Assembly: GCA_947037905.1 (NCBI GenBank)
Contig: CAMQUX010000013.1
Span: forward strand, 1 to 15,602
From: an uncultured Desulfovibrionaceae bacterium
Lineage (GTDB): Bacteria > Desulfobacterota > Desulfovibrionia > Desulfovibrionales > Desulfovibrionaceae
Direction: 5' to 3'
DNA: 15,602 bases
Shown: positions 1 through 7,306 of the stretch, piece by piece
Layout: every line of letters starts with the position of its first letter
Numbering within the stretch: the stretch's first letter is position 1
Notes under the pieces: model-generated
Told to the model about the DNA's origin: nothing
What the model saw: only the letters and a program-made list of their open reading frames with translations
Databases searched by the model: none
Program-made: the position numbers and the translations under genes

Positions 1-477
1 TCAAAAAGTATGAGTATGACTGGTTGGAGAATAGGACACTGCATCGCACATAAAGACCTTATAGATGCTATGACAAAACTCCAAGGACAAACTACCTCAA
101 ATGTAAATTCTATTGCACAAAGTGCTGCTGTTGTTGCTTTTAATAGCCCTTGGACTATTATTGAAGAGATGAAAGAATCCTTTATTAAACGCAGAAATAT
201 GGCTCATAAAATTATTAGCTCTTGGGATAATGTTGTATGCCCTCTTTCTGATGGTGCTTTTTATCTTTTCCCTACTATGAGTTCGTATTATTCTGAAAAA
301 ATTCCTAATTCCACTGCGCTTTGCTCGTATCTTCTTGAAGAAGCAGGTGTTGCGCTTGTACCTGGTATTGCTTTTGGCGATGATGCATGTTTACGTATTT
401 CCTATGTTGTGAATGAAAAAGTGCTTATGGAAGCACTTAATAATATAACACTTGCCCTTGCTAAATTAAAAAAATGA
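1..477 (+). CDS. Aspartate aminotransferase-like, PLP-dependent class I (5' truncated by window edge)
   Basis: This is the C-terminal 158 codons of a fold-type I aminotransferase that moves an amino group between an amino acid (probably aspartate) and a 2-oxo acid in the cytoplasm. The frame is open from base 1 and begins SKSMSMTGWRIG, so the lysine in codon 2 (bases 4-6) is the PLP Schiff-base lysine and the true start lies upstream; the ATG at base 10 is internal. Also visible are GQTTSN, typical of the aspartate aminotransferase I-gamma subgroup, and CLRISY near the end, whose arginine binds the substrate carboxylate. About 230-240 N-terminal residues are missing if it has the usual family length near 390. 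Its TGA overlaps the pgi start (ATGA), which implies translational coupling. A related aminotransferase specificity, such as prephenate, cannot be excluded. Confidence 0.9.
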   Translation, partial: SKSMSMTGWRIGHCIAHKDLIDAMTKLQGQTTSNVNSIAQSAAVVAFNSPWTIIEEMKESFIKRRNMAHKIISSWDNVVCPLSDGAFYLFPTMSSYYSEKIPNSTALCSYLLEEAGVALVPGIAFGDDACLRISYVVNEKVLMEALNNITLALAKLKK

Positions 478-1850
478 ACAAAAAAAATGCTGTTTTAAAT
501 TGGGCTGCTGCTCAAGAAGATATTCTCACATGTCAAAATATTGAAAAATATAGTGCTCTTGTTGCAGAAAGAATCTCTCTTGCTCATAGCGAAAAAAATC
601 TTCCTTTTCTTAGTTGTGAATATTTTGAAAATTTATGTGAGCAAATAACAGAAAAAACTAGCTCTCTTAAAAAATATAAACACATGCTACTACTTGGTAT
701 TGGCGGTTCTGCACTGGGTGCAAAAGCACTGCAAAAAGCATTTGCTCCTGAGCAAGATTTCCCTTGTCATACTGGAAAATCTCTCTGGATTGCAGACAAT
801 GTCGATAGCACGCAAACAGAAAGTTATTTAAAAAATTTACCCGCAGAAGATACATGTATTGTTGTTATTAGTAAATCTGGCACAACAATCGAAACTATCA
901 CCCTCTATTTTCTCGTAAAAAAATGGCTGCAAGAAAAATTTCCAAGCTCATGGCAGGAGCATTTTTTTATAATCACAGGAAACGATGGTTTTCTCTTTGA
1001 TGAAGCACTTGAGCATTCAATAAAATCCTTGCCAATTCCTGAGCACCTTGGCGGTCGCTATTCTATTTTATCAGCAGTAGGGCTTGTACCTGCTCACTTT
1101 TTAGGAATTGATATACAAAGTATACTTCTTGGTGCAAAAGAAACTCTCGCTTTTTTTGCAGAAGATACATTTTGTACCAAAAAACTCACTAAACACCCTG
1201 CTTTTTCTTTTGCTCTTTGGAATTTTATCATGATGCAGAAAGGAAAATCACAGCTGATTTTTTTCAATTATATTCCTGCTTGGAAATATTTTGGTGAATG
1301 GTTTGAGCAACTTTGGGCAGAGTCTCTTGGAAAAGATGGAAAAGGAAGCCTTCCCTTTACTGCAAGTGGTGTTACAGATCAGCATTCAATTAACCAGATG
1401 TTTCTAGCTGGGGAGAAAAATAAAGCGTGCCTTTTTATTTCTATGCCAGAACAAGAAAAAATGTTCCCCTTCCACATGCCACTTAAAGAGCCTTTTTCAT
1501 ATCTGCAAGATAGATATTTTAGCGACTTACTTTTTGCAGCAGGTGTTGGAACACAAACTGCACTAGAAGAAAGTGGCATGCCATTAGTATCTCTTGAAAT
1601 ACCTGAACCAAGCCCTTATTTTGCTGGAAAATTTATTGCGTTTTTAGGCGCAGCTACACTTTTTACAGGCTGGTTATTAGATGTTAATCCCATCGACCAA
1701 CCAGCTGTTGAAAGTGGAAAGAAAATTACACGCGCTTGGTTTAATGCGCAAAATAGCCAGTTAAAATCTGCTAAAAAAACAGATTCTGACGCTAGTAATT
1801 CTGAAAAGACTAACTCTGAAGAAAATGTTTCTATCCAGAAATTTTTATAA
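474..1850 (+). CDS. pgi: Glucose-6-phosphate isomerase
   Basis: This enzyme interconverts glucose 6-phosphate and fructose 6-phosphate in cytoplasmic glycolysis and gluconeogenesis. The protein has 458 residues, similar to compact bacterial forms and shorter than the roughly 550-residue enterobacterial type. Family motifs appear in order: GIGGSALGAKAL (about 75-86), the phosphate-binding SKSGTT (133-138), GGRYSILS (193-200), the WAESLGKDGKG signature with catalytic Glu283, QHS with His304, and ESGKK near 413-417 with the catalytic lysine. The last 30 residues are Ser/Asn/Lys-rich and look unconserved. No clear Shine-Dalgarno sequence precedes the ATG. The start overlaps the aminotransferase stop by 4 nt and its TAA overlaps the kinase ATG by 1 nt (TAATG), so translation is probably coupled along the operon. 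Confidence 0.96.
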   Translation: MNKKNAVLNWAAAQEDILTCQNIEKYSALVAERISLAHSEKNLPFLSCEYFENLCEQITEKTSSLKKYKHMLLLGIGGSALGAKALQKAFAPEQDFPCHTGKSLWIADNVDSTQTESYLKNLPAEDTCIVVISKSGTTIETITLYFLVKKWLQEKFPSSWQEHFFIITGNDGFLFDEALEHSIKSLPIPEHLGGRYSILSAVGLVPAHFLGIDIQSILLGAKETLAFFAEDTFCTKKLTKHPAFSFALWNFIMMQKGKSQLIFFNYIPAWKYFGEWFEQLWAESLGKDGKGSLPFTASGVTDQHSINQMFLAGEKNKACLFISMPEQEKMFPFHMPLKEPFSYLQDRYFSDLLFAAGVGTQTALEESGMPLVSLEIPEPSPYFAGKFIAFLGAATLFTGWLLDVNPIDQPAVESGKKITRAWFNAQNSQLKSAKKTDSDASNSEKTNSEENVSIQKFL

Positions 1851-3370
1851 TGAAAAATTCCTCAAAAAAACGTAGTTTTAAAAAAAACTCTCCCCTACAA
1901 TATGCTAAATTTCTTTCTTGGACTTTTTTTACGCTTACCTTAGGTTTTTCACTTATCATTTCTACAATTATAGCTAATTACGCAGAAGAAGTTGTTTTAA
2001 GTAAACAAAAAGAAAATGCGCTACTATTAGCAGAAAATCTCAATCATCAGATTTATACACGCTTCATGCTCCCAGCGGTTATTGGTTATGGTGGCGTAGA
2101 TCTTACAAATACCGAACAATTCACCAGATTAGATCAAATCGTTAAAAATACAATACATGGTTTTAATATACGAGAGTTGCAAATTTATGATGATCGTTTT
2201 AAAGTATCTTATAGCATAAATAGCATACAGTTTGGAAAAAATGACATTGCAAATGATAATGTGCGCAGAACTTTTGAAGAAGGTAGTCCTAATTTTGAAT
2301 ATCATTCAAATGTAAAACCTTGGTATATTTTTCTGCCAAAAGATAAGCTACAAAACACTATTGCGCTCAATGTCACCTATCTTTTGCGTGCAAATAGTAA
2401 CTTTGCCAACATAGAAAAAAATCCCATCATGGGAATTTTGCATTTTACTATGGACGTTTCAAATGATTATGCTATTTTACGTAACTTAGAATTATTTATT
2501 GTATCTCTTTCACTTTTCTCTGCTCTCCTGCTCTTTTTCATGATTCTTTATAATCTTCGTCGTGCAGATATCATTAATATCGAAAAAATCGAAAAAATTC
2601 AAAACTTAGAACGCAAGCTCTCACAAAATGAAAAATTAGTGGGCATGGGAACAATTGTAGCAGGAATAGCACACGAAATCAGAAACCCTTTAGGAATCAT
2701 TCAATCTTCCACAGAGTTGCTTCTTAATCAAAAAACAAAAAATAAAGATAAATTTAATGCTGATACAAATGAACTCAGTATAAAGGATAAGGAATTAGAT
2801 AAAGCTAGAAATAAAGAAATACAACTTCTTTCCATAGTCTTTAATGAAACCAAGAGGCTAGCCTCTCTTGTGGGGGATTTTTTAGACTATGCAAAACCTA
2901 AATATCCTGCAAAGCAAAAAGTAGATTTAGATAGTATTTTTGAACAAATCACTACTTTTTTAGACTTAGAATTTCAGAAATGTAACGTACACATCATAAA
3001 AAAATATCCCCGACCAATATCAACAATAGGTGATAAAGAGTTACTTTACCAAGCATTTTATAATATAATAACAAATGCTTTTCAAGAAATAGAAAAAAAC
3101 GGTGGGACTATTTTTATTTCTGCCATAAAGAAATATAATGGTATTTTAGTGACTATTGGCGATACTGGAGAAGGATTTGACATAAACCTTATTGAAAAAA
3201 TAAAAACACCTTTTTTCACCACCAGAAAAAAAGGAACCGGACTAGGACTACCTATTGCATTAAATATATTCGAAAGCCATAATGCGGAAGTGGAACTATA
3301 CAATACGAAAGAAGGTGGCTGTGTGAGTATTTTCTTCCAAGCGAACACTGTGCCTACCCAAGAGATATAA
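1850..3370 (+). CDS. Membrane-bound sensor histidine kinase
   Basis: This 506-residue orthodox sensor kinase has a basic N-terminus, a first membrane segment at about 21-43, a periplasmic sensor region at about 44-210 with no recognisable motif, a second membrane segment at about 212-235, and a cytoplasmic kinase core. The core has the H box AGIAHEIRNP (His275, phosphoacceptor), the N box YNIITNA (405-409), the G1 box GDTGEG (437-442), FFTTR, and the G2 box GTGLGLP (462-468). No full HAMP or PAS domain is evident. The helix-turn-helix dimerisation domain carries about 20 extra charged residues (about 295-320). The gene starts within the pgi stop and is followed 42 nt later by an NtrC-type regulator, its likely phosphotransfer partner. 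The signal sensed is unknown; linkage to pgi and an aminotransferase suggests a metabolic cue, which is inference. Confidence 0.92.
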   Translation: MKNSSKKRSFKKNSPLQYAKFLSWTFFTLTLGFSLIISTIIANYAEEVVLSKQKENALLLAENLNHQIYTRFMLPAVIGYGGVDLTNTEQFTRLDQIVKNTIHGFNIRELQIYDDRFKVSYSINSIQFGKNDIANDNVRRTFEEGSPNFEYHSNVKPWYIFLPKDKLQNTIALNVTYLLRANSNFANIEKNPIMGILHFTMDVSNDYAILRNLELFIVSLSLFSALLLFFMILYNLRRADIINIEKIEKIQNLERKLSQNEKLVGMGTIVAGIAHEIRNPLGIIQSSTELLLNQKTKNKDKFNADTNELSIKDKELDKARNKEIQLLSIVFNETKRLASLVGDFLDYAKPKYPAKQKVDLDSIFEQITTFLDLEFQKCNVHIIKKYPRPISTIGDKELLYQAFYNIITNAFQEIEKNGGTIFISAIKKYNGILVTIGDTGEGFDINLIEKIKTPFFTTRKKGTGLGLPIALNIFESHNAEVELYNTKEGGCVSIFFQANTVPTQEI

Positions 3371-3412
3371 TTGAATTTTTAAGCACTATTATTCTCTTCA
3401 TGAGGAATTTTT

Positions 3413-4789
3413 ATGAATGAAAATCATATACTGATTATTGATGATGAAAAAAACTATTTACTTGTTCTTGAAACACTACTTAGTGACGAAGGATATAGAG
3501 TAACAGCTCTTGATGACCCAGAAATGGCTCTTGCTTATTTAGAAGAATCTGAAGTAGATGTTGTTATTACTGATATGAAAATGCCAGGAATTTCAGGAAA
3601 AGAAGTGCTTGCACATATGAAGCACCATTACCCATACATTCCAGTTCTTATAATGACTGCGTTTGGGAGCATTGAATCTGCTGTTGAGACCATGCGAGTT
3701 GGAGCATTTAACTACATTGAAAAGCCTTTTACCAATAAAGAATTACTCCTATCTTTACAACAAGCTATTCTCTATTCAGACACACAAAGAGAAAATAAAC
3801 AGCTACGTGCGCAAATCAACAAACACTTTGAACTAGACCATATTATCGGAAAAAGTAGAGCTATGAATAGTGCTCTTAGCCTTGTAGAGCGAGCAGCTCC
3901 AAGCAAAAGCAATATCCTTATTACTGGTGAACCTGGTACTGGAAAGGAACTTTTTGCACGAGCAATACACAAACTCTCACCTCGAAAAGATGCGCCATTT
4001 GCAAGCATAAACTGCAAAGCAATTCACCCTGAAGTGCTTAAAAATGAACTCTGGGGATTTGAGCAAGAATCAACAACAGGCGCAACAAGTATTCGGCGTG
4101 GCGTACTTGAGCTTACAAATGGTGGAACGCTCTTTATAGAAGAGATAGAAGCTCTCCCTCTTGATTTACAAATTAAACTACTACAAACACTCCAGCAAAA
4201 AGAATTTTTGCGAACAGGTGGAACTAGCTCTATAAATGTTAATGTGCGAGTTATTACAAGCAGCACAACAGATTTAGAACCTATGCTAAAAGCAGGAACT
4301 TTTAGAGAAGATCTCTATTACTTCCTAAATGTTGTAAGCATAAACCTTCCCCCACTAAGACATCGTAGAGAAGATATTCAAAGCCTTGCTATGTATTTTC
4401 TACAAAAAGCAGCTCAAGAAAATGATAAAAATATCAAGAATTTTGATGCTCGTGTTATGGAATATATCATTGCCTACGACTGGCCAGGTAATATTCAGCA
4501 ACTAGAAAATACTATGGAACGTTGTACTGTGCTTGCTTTAGGCGATACAATAACACTTGAAGATATGCCAATGGAAATTCGTGATGAGGAATCGCTTTTT
4601 AAAAATGCGGTAGACCTTTTGCCAACGCAGTTAAATCTTGCAAATACACTTGATAGAATTGAAGCAGCCGTTATTAGAAGAGCTCTCGTAAAATCTCAAC
4701 TTGTACAAGTACATGCGGCTGAAATGCTCGGAGTTTCAAAAAGTAATTTACAATATAAACTAAAAAAATATAGTATTGCTGGAAAATAA
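3413..4789 (+). CDS. NtrC-type response regulator with degenerate AAA+ (sigma-54 interaction) domain
   Basis: This 458-residue protein has the REC-AAA+-Fis HTH layout. The receiver is intact: acidic pair D10/D11, phosphoacceptor D54, T82, K104. The C-terminal HTH is intact (HAAEMLGVSKSNLQYKLKK). The AAA+ domain keeps its Walker A (GEPGTGKE, 172-179) but lacks most functional signatures. The GAFTGA loop reads ESTTGA (219-224), Walker B DE is EE (243-244), sensor I Asn is Thr285, the second arginine-finger position (usual YYRLN) is YYFLN with Phe304, and the sensor II Arg (usual GNVREL) is Gln362. R298 of FRED remains. By comparison with NtrC/NtrC1, it is unlikely to hydrolyse ATP or remodel sigma-54 RNA polymerase normally, so it may act as a sigma-70 regulator or repressor. 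A good ribosome site (GAGG, 7-nt spacing) precedes the ATG. Its partner kinase lies just upstream. Confidence 0.93.
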   Translation: MNENHILIIDDEKNYLLVLETLLSDEGYRVTALDDPEMALAYLEESEVDVVITDMKMPGISGKEVLAHMKHHYPYIPVLIMTAFGSIESAVETMRVGAFNYIEKPFTNKELLLSLQQAILYSDTQRENKQLRAQINKHFELDHIIGKSRAMNSALSLVERAAPSKSNILITGEPGTGKELFARAIHKLSPRKDAPFASINCKAIHPEVLKNELWGFEQESTTGATSIRRGVLELTNGGTLFIEEIEALPLDLQIKLLQTLQQKEFLRTGGTSSINVNVRVITSSTTDLEPMLKAGTFREDLYYFLNVVSINLPPLRHRREDIQSLAMYFLQKAAQENDKNIKNFDARVMEYIIAYDWPGNIQQLENTMERCTVLALGDTITLEDMPMEIRDEESLFKNAVDLLPTQLNLANTLDRIEAAVIRRALVKSQLVQVHAAEMLGVSKSNLQYKLKKYSIAGK

Positions 4790-4855
4790 TAAAACGATAA
4801 AAAGAAAATCCCTTAAAAAATATTCTATCAAAATTTCTCATCTGAAATATTGGAT

Positions 4856-4902
4856 AAATAAATAAAAGCACTCCTATTTAATAAGAGTGCTTTTATTTAT
4901 TT
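4856..4902. terminator. Bidirectional rho-independent terminator
   Basis: A perfect 18-bp inverted repeat (4856-4873 with 4885-4902) encloses an 11-nt loop. It has a GC-containing core (GCACTC/GAGTGC) and flanking A and T runs. It lies between the convergent regulator gene (ends 4789) and nrfA (ends 4928), so it can end transcripts from both sides. The 66 bases between the regulator stop and the stem show nothing else. Confidence 0.9.
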
Positions 4903-4927
4903 TTGTAAATATATTATAGTTATATAT

Positions 4928-6478
4928 TTATTTTTCTATTCTTTTTTCACCGTCCCAAACTATATCAGCTTTAGGAAGAACTGGTAAGTATTTAAGCCAG
5001 ACATGTGAATTCATAAGCTCTTTGTCTTGTGCTAATTTTCTATTGTACTCAACAATTGGTGGAACTATTTTCTTAATATCACCTTCAAGATTTTTGCTAA
5101 TACCATAGTTGGTAGCTTGCGCAGCAAGGTCTATAGCTTTTTGACTAAATTGTTGAGATTGAGCAAGAGTATCAAGCGCTTTTTGCGGATTATGGAAACC
5201 TACACTACCTTCTGCAGAAACATAATCCCAAAAGAACTGTCCTTTTCTTACCATTTCACGAGATTCAATCAGTAACTGTTTATAATCTTTATTTTTACTT
5301 CCTGTATACTCACTTGCAAGACGAACAGCCTCATGTGCTTTTACAGAAATCTCTTGAGCGATAAGTAACTGTTTGAAACTCTTATCTTGTGTAAAGAGTA
5401 CACGTTCTTTTAACTGCTCAGGACTTTTATCAGAATGGCACTGTCTACAAGCGCGCATTTCAGGATCTTTCATAGGGCTTGTCATCCAATGAGAAGAAAT
5501 CTTTTTCCCATCTTCTTTCACATAAGGCATATGACAATCTACACAAGTTACACCTGCCATACCATGGCTACTGTTTTTCCATGTCTCATATTCAGGATGC
5601 TGTACTTTAAGCATAGGAGTTTTAGAAACAGGATGTACCCAATCTACAAACTTTCCTTCAAATCCTTCAATTTTGGAATCACCTGCAGTATCATAATATT
5701 TATATATATCTTCAGGGTCGAAACCATCTTTCCAAGGGAATATTGGTTTCGCAGCAACGCCCATGCTTGCTGGCTGGAAGTAATATTCTACATGACACTG
5801 AGCACAAATAAGCTCACGTTGGTCTTGCCTTGAAAGCTCATCGAAAACAGTTCCCTGACTTGCAAGATAATCATCAAGTGGAACACTAATAGTACGCAGT
5901 TCCATATTTGAAGGATTATGACAACTTGCACAATTTATAGTTTCATCTTCAACATCAATTTTATCTCGAAATTCGTTTACATCTGTTGCCCAAAAACCAT
6001 CGCCATATTCTCCGACCCATTTTTTCATATTAGGAGTCTTACATGTCCAACATGTTGCTGGAAGTCCTCCCTTTCCTGAGTCTTTAAATCGGTCTATTCT
6101 ATCAATTTCAAGAAAATCTTTTACTGCTGTGGTATGTCCTCGTGCTTCGTTATACTCAAAACTAAAAGCATATCCTAACCAGAGATTTTTCAAATATGGT
6201 TGAGCATTTTTAAAACCTTCTGGCAGATTATTTGTATTATCATTTTTGCTATAATTTACAGAACCTTTATATTCTGTCATTATTTCACTTTCATTATTTT
6301 TTTGATATGAAGCGAATTGTTCAGGAAAAAGTTCCTTAAAAGAACTTAGACGTGTTTCATTTTCATCAAGTCCTGTTTTAAACTTAGGCTCTTCAAGTTC
6401 ACTTGGAACATCTGAACAACTTGATAAAATAAACGGGATAAATACTAAAACAAGAATAAAAATTATTTTTTTATGCAT
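4928..6478 (-). CDS. nrfA: Ammonia-forming cytochrome c nitrite reductase, catalytic subunit
   Basis: This protein catalyses six-electron reduction of nitrite to ammonia in the periplasm, receiving electrons from NrfH at the membrane. It carries five heme motifs: CWTCK (143-147, the Lys-ligated active-site heme typical of NrfA), CASCH (183-187), CAQCH (225-229), CVDCH (312-316) and CRQCH (344-348). Active-site residues expected from the Wolinella and E. coli enzymes are present in EARGH (Arg), CHVEYYF (Tyr) and VQHPEYE (His). The N-terminus is a lipoprotein signal with lipobox LSSC (Cys21), so it is likely membrane-anchored. Length is 516 residues. I chose the ATG at 6478 because AGGAG (6486-6490) lies 7 nt upstream; in-frame GTG 6481 and TTG 6484 are too close. 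The start overlaps nrfH by 8 nt. The CXXCK heme normally needs a dedicated heme lyase, which is not in this window. Confidence 0.97.
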   Translation of the reverse strand: MHKKIIFILVLVFIPFILSSCSDVPSELEEPKFKTGLDENETRLSSFKELFPEQFASYQKNNESEIMTEYKGSVNYSKNDNTNNLPEGFKNAQPYLKNLWLGYAFSFEYNEARGHTTAVKDFLEIDRIDRFKDSGKGGLPATCWTCKTPNMKKWVGEYGDGFWATDVNEFRDKIDVEDETINCASCHNPSNMELRTISVPLDDYLASQGTVFDELSRQDQRELICAQCHVEYYFQPASMGVAAKPIFPWKDGFDPEDIYKYYDTAGDSKIEGFEGKFVDWVHPVSKTPMLKVQHPEYETWKNSSHGMAGVTCVDCHMPYVKEDGKKISSHWMTSPMKDPEMRACRQCHSDKSPEQLKERVLFTQDKSFKQLLIAQEISVKAHEAVRLASEYTGSKNKDYKQLLIESREMVRKGQFFWDYVSAEGSVGFHNPQKALDTLAQSQQFSQKAIDLAAQATNYGISKNLEGDIKKIVPPIVEYNRKLAQDKELMNSHVWLKYLPVLPKADIVWDGEKRIEK

Positions 6479-6932
6479 CACCAATCTCCTTAGTACTTAT
6501 TTTTTTCATACGCATATGTGGTACATTTCTATGGCAACTTGTGCAATTTTCTTTCGCACTCATACTAGATACATTCTGGTTAGTACCAAAATGACATCTC
6601 TTACAATTTTCATTAATAACAAATTTTGTTTCGGCCGTTGCAGAAACAAATTGATCATCATGAAAGAGATTTGAATAAATATCTTTAGCTCCTGCTTTTG
6701 CTTTAAATACAAGCTTATTGCCAAGAGCATGCGGAGCGTGACAATCATTACAACTTAAATTAGCATGAGAAGAATTTTTCTGCGTTAAGCTAACTTGTTG
6801 CATTATATGACAACTTCCACAAAAAGGACGGCTATCAGATACACTCATACCCGCATTTGCTACAACTAAAATAAAGAAACCTAAAACTACTCCTCCAAGT
6901 ACAAGAAACAGTTCCCGTTTTCTTAAATTCAT
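6471..6932 (-). CDS. nrfH: NrfH-type tetraheme quinol dehydrogenase (NapC/NirT family)
   Basis: NrfH takes electrons from menaquinol and feeds them to NrfA, anchoring the complex to the membrane. The 153-residue protein has one N-terminal membrane helix (about 8-27) and then four heme motifs: CGSCHIM (from Cys38, with the following Met that ligates heme 1 in NrfH), CNDCH (61-65), CKRCH (110-114) and CTSCH (130-134). The frame is open further upstream to 7010, but I chose ATG 6932 because TGGAGA (6938-6943) sits 5 nt before it and because the product then begins directly with the usual short basic segment and helix. It is the first gene of the nrfHA operon, overlapping nrfA, and is preceded by the predicted promoter and HcpR-like site. 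Confidence 0.95.
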   Translation of the reverse strand: MNLRKRELFLVLGGVVLGFFILVVANAGMSVSDSRPFCGSCHIMQQVSLTQKNSSHANLSCNDCHAPHALGNKLVFKAKAGAKDIYSNLFHDDQFVSATAETKFVINENCKRCHFGTNQNVSSMSAKENCTSCHRNVPHMRMKKISTKEIGDA

Positions 6933-6981
6933 AATAATCTCCAGTGTTAAAGTAAAAATGAATTTTATCTCATACAATAAA

Positions 6982-7010
6982 TTTATAATAGCATATAAAA
7001 TAGTATTCAA
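6982..7010 (-). promoter_or_regulatory. Putative sigma-70-type promoter of nrfHA
   Basis: On the minus strand TTGAAT (7005-7010, -35) and TATAAA (6982-6987, -10) are separated by exactly 17 nt. This places a transcript start near 6975, about 43 nt before the nrfH ATG. No GG-N10-GC sigma-54 pattern was seen here. The prediction rests on pattern only, and AT-rich sequence raises the chance of a false hit. Confidence 0.5.
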
Positions 7011-7066
7011 GTAGACTATCTAATTACTTAATATGTTCTAGCACACAAATATTTTTTTTCAAGGAA

Positions 7067-7086
7067 TTTGTGAAAATATTCTCAAA
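7067..7086. promoter_or_regulatory. HcpR/FNR-family-like operator upstream of nrfHA
   Basis: TTTGTGA-N6-TCTCAAA is a palindrome with a single mismatched pair. It resembles the TTGTGA-N6-TCACAA sites described for the CRP/FNR-family regulator HcpR in Desulfovibrio, which controls nitrogen-oxide stress genes. Its centre (about 7076.5) is roughly 101 bp upstream of the predicted nrfH transcript start, a position usable by class I activators. A role in nitrite- or NO-responsive control of nrfHA is inference. Confidence 0.45.
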
Positions 7087-7114
7087 TAGAGCGTATTAAA
7101 ATCTCAACAGATTG

Positions 7115-7147
7115 GAATTGCAGAAGAATTGCAGAAGAATTGCAGAT
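7115..7147. repeat. Three tandem 11-bp repeats (GAATTGCAGAA)
   Basis: The unit GAATTGCAGAA occurs at 7115, 7126 and 7137, in exact 11-bp steps; the last copy differs only in its final base. It lies in the gene-free stretch between nadE and nrfH (about 6933-7306), upstream of the HcpR-like palindrome. Spacing of about one helical turn would place any bound proteins on the same DNA face. It could also be a chance slippage product. Confidence 0.75.
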
Positions 7148-7228
7148 TTTTTTGAAAAGAACTTTATGTAACAAATACTTTTTTAATATAAACTATAAAA
7201 AACGAAGAAAGTAGCATGAGATATAGGC

Positions 7229-7300
7229 TAACTAACATACAACTAACAGATAAAAAATATTCCTATGTTAGTTGTATGTTAGTTATATATTAGTTATACG
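7229..7300. repeat. 20-bp inverted repeat built from 11-bp TTAGTT-type units
   Basis: Bases 7229-7248 are the exact reverse complement of 7266-7285 (20 bp, 17-nt spacer). The right arm is part of three direct 11-bp units beginning TTAGTT at 7268, 7279 and 7290; the left arm contains two copies inverted. It sits immediately 3' of nadE. Neither strand has a T-run after the stem, so it is not a convincing intrinsic terminator. It may be an operator array, an attenuator-like structure or a transcript-end stabilising hairpin. Confidence 0.7.
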
Positions 7301-7306
7301 AACCGT

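Noticed and set aside
5435..5833. Plus-strand 132-codon reading frame
   Set aside because: It is antisense to heme-binding regions of nrfA; it is His/Cys/Met-rich only as a reflection of that gene.
6479..6484. TTG 6484 or GTG 6481 as the nrfA start
   Set aside because: AGGAG at 6486-6490 leaves only 1-4 nt to these codons but 7 nt to ATG 6478.
6933..7010. N-terminal extension of nrfH to 7010
   Set aside because: The ribosome site is just before ATG 6932, and the extension would overlap the predicted promoter and place an atypical sequence before the anchor helix.
6933..7228. Sigma-54 (-24/-12) promoter before nrfHA or other genes
   Set aside because: No GG-N10-GC pattern with the usual flanks was found on the minus strand in this stretch.
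7229..7285. Rho-independent terminator for nadE
   Set aside because: The 20-bp stem is perfect but AT-rich, and neither strand has a T-run directly after it.
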